Source: Gemmatimonadaceae bacterium
GTDB taxonomy: Bacteria; Gemmatimonadota; Gemmatimonadetes; Gemmatimonadales; Gemmatimonadaceae
DNA length: 6,676 nt
Reading direction: 5' to 3'
Assembly: GCA_019689955.1 (NCBI GenBank)
Contig: JADGGM010000177.1
Span: 1-6,676 of the forward strand
The notes beneath the pieces were generated by a model, which made no database searches, was not told the origin of the DNA, and saw only the letters and a list, made by a program, of their open reading frames with translations. Positions 6,256 through 6,676 of the stretch are shown one piece after another; the first letter of the stretch is position 1, and the number at the start of each line of letters is the position of its first letter. Both the position numbers and the translations under genes were made by a program.

Positions 6256-6676
6256 CTCACACCAACGGAGCCGTGAGCGAGATCAAGGTGCGGGTGGCCG
6301 ATGCGGCCGTGGCGAAGGGGGGGACGACGATCGTGACGATCGGGCTGGGTTCGTGCGTCGCGATCGTGCTCCACGATGCCGAGCGGCGCGTGGGGGGGCT
6401 CGCGCACATCCTGCTCCCCAGTGAGTCGCTCTCGCAGGACCGGACCAACCGGGCGAAGTTTCCGAGCACGGCGGTCCCGCTCCTGCTCGAGCACATGGGC
6501 GAGCTGGGGGCGCGTCCGGGGCACGTGGTGGCCAAGCTGGTCGGCGGCGCGAGCATGTTCGCGGCGCTCCTGCCGACGAGCGGGCTGCAGATGGGGGAGC
6601 GCAACCTGATCGCCACGCGCACGGTGCTCGCGCAGGCGGGGATCCCGATCGTCGCCGAGGAGGTGGGGGGCGGGCA
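6252..6676 (+). CDS. cheD: CheD, chemoreceptor glutamine deamidase (3' end truncated by window)
   Basis: The first 141 residues of CheD, which deamidates receptor glutamines to glutamates and, in CheC-containing systems, binds CheC. The motif IVTIGLGSCVAIVLHD (27-42) carries the catalytic Cys35 and, six residues earlier, Thr29. GGLAHILLP (48-56) carries His52. The Thr-Cys-His spacing (6 and 17) equals that of Thermotoga CheD. VGGASMF (97-103) and NLIATRTVLAQAGIPIVAEE (118-137) are also typical. About 20 residues are missing at the right edge. Two starts are possible: GTG at 6252, overlapping the cheR stop by four bases as at other junctions, or GTG at 6273, which gives an N-terminus of usual family length but has only a GGAG two bases upstream. 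Pairing with cheR suggests both act on the same receptor. Confidence 0.93.
   Translation, partial: MTHTNGAVSEIKVRVADAAVAKGGTTIVTIGLGSCVAIVLHDAERRVGGLAHILLPSESLSQDRTNRAKFPSTAVPLLLEHMGELGARPGHVVAKLVGGASMFAALLPTSGLQMGERNLIATRTVLAQAGIPIVAEEVGGG

Larger units (their letters stand above)
2..6676 (+). other. Continuous eight-gene operon segment
   Basis: All eight genes lie on the + strand. Junctions are ATGA at 412 and 756, a 7-base gap at 1269-1275, ATGA at 1881, TGATG at 3813, ATGA at 5437 and GTGA at 6252. No stretch over 7 bases is non-coding, so no internal promoter or terminator has room outside a gene. Translational coupling is expected throughout, which fits proteins acting in one pathway or complex. 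Confidence 0.85.

Noticed and set aside
6257..6622. Open frame on the - strand opposite cheD
   Set aside because: The Ser/Arg/Thr-rich product has no motif, and the + strand shows the complete CheD catalytic triad.

Overview
The window is about 70% G+C and almost entirely coding on the + strand. Eight genes are packed head to tail, and every junction is an overlap of 1-4 bases or a gap of at most 7 bases. The first gene probably enters from the left edge and the last runs off the right edge. I see no promoter, terminator, RNA gene, repeat array or mobile element, so this looks like the middle of one long operon. The gene content and G+C suggest a free-living Gram-negative such as Gemmatimonadota, with Myxococcota as the alternative. 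This is an inference from gene families, not from a phylogenetic marker.

Layout: (1) 2-415, 412-759 and 756-1268 are three small, divergent Roadblock/LC7 proteins of the MglB type. (2) 1276-1884 is an MglA-type small Ras-like GTPase with all diagnostic motifs. (3) 1881-3815 is a 644-residue protein with two DnaA-type AAA+ ATPase domains in tandem, joined by a helical linker. It lacks the DnaA DNA-binding domain IV, so it is not the replication initiator. (4) 3815-5440 is a DUF4388/PATAN protein with an internal pair of MshEN-like motifs, a winged-helix-like segment and about eight TPRs. (5) 5437-6255 is the chemoreceptor methyltransferase CheR. (6) 6252 to the end is the chemoreceptor deamidase CheD, truncated by the window.

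Read together, the operon joins a spatial-polarity switch (MglA GTPase plus Roadblock regulators) to chemosensory adaptation enzymes (CheR, CheD). Two less understood proteins sit between them: a double DnaA-like ATPase and a TPR scaffold that may sense c-di-GMP. A plausible role is control of surface motility or polar placement of a pilus or chemosensory machine. The remaining Che genes (CheA, CheW, CheB, a receptor) would be expected downstream. The most unusual element is the tandem DnaA-like ATPase. Its two active sites have lost different conserved residues: the first P-loop glycine in domain 1 and the sensor II arginine in domain 2.
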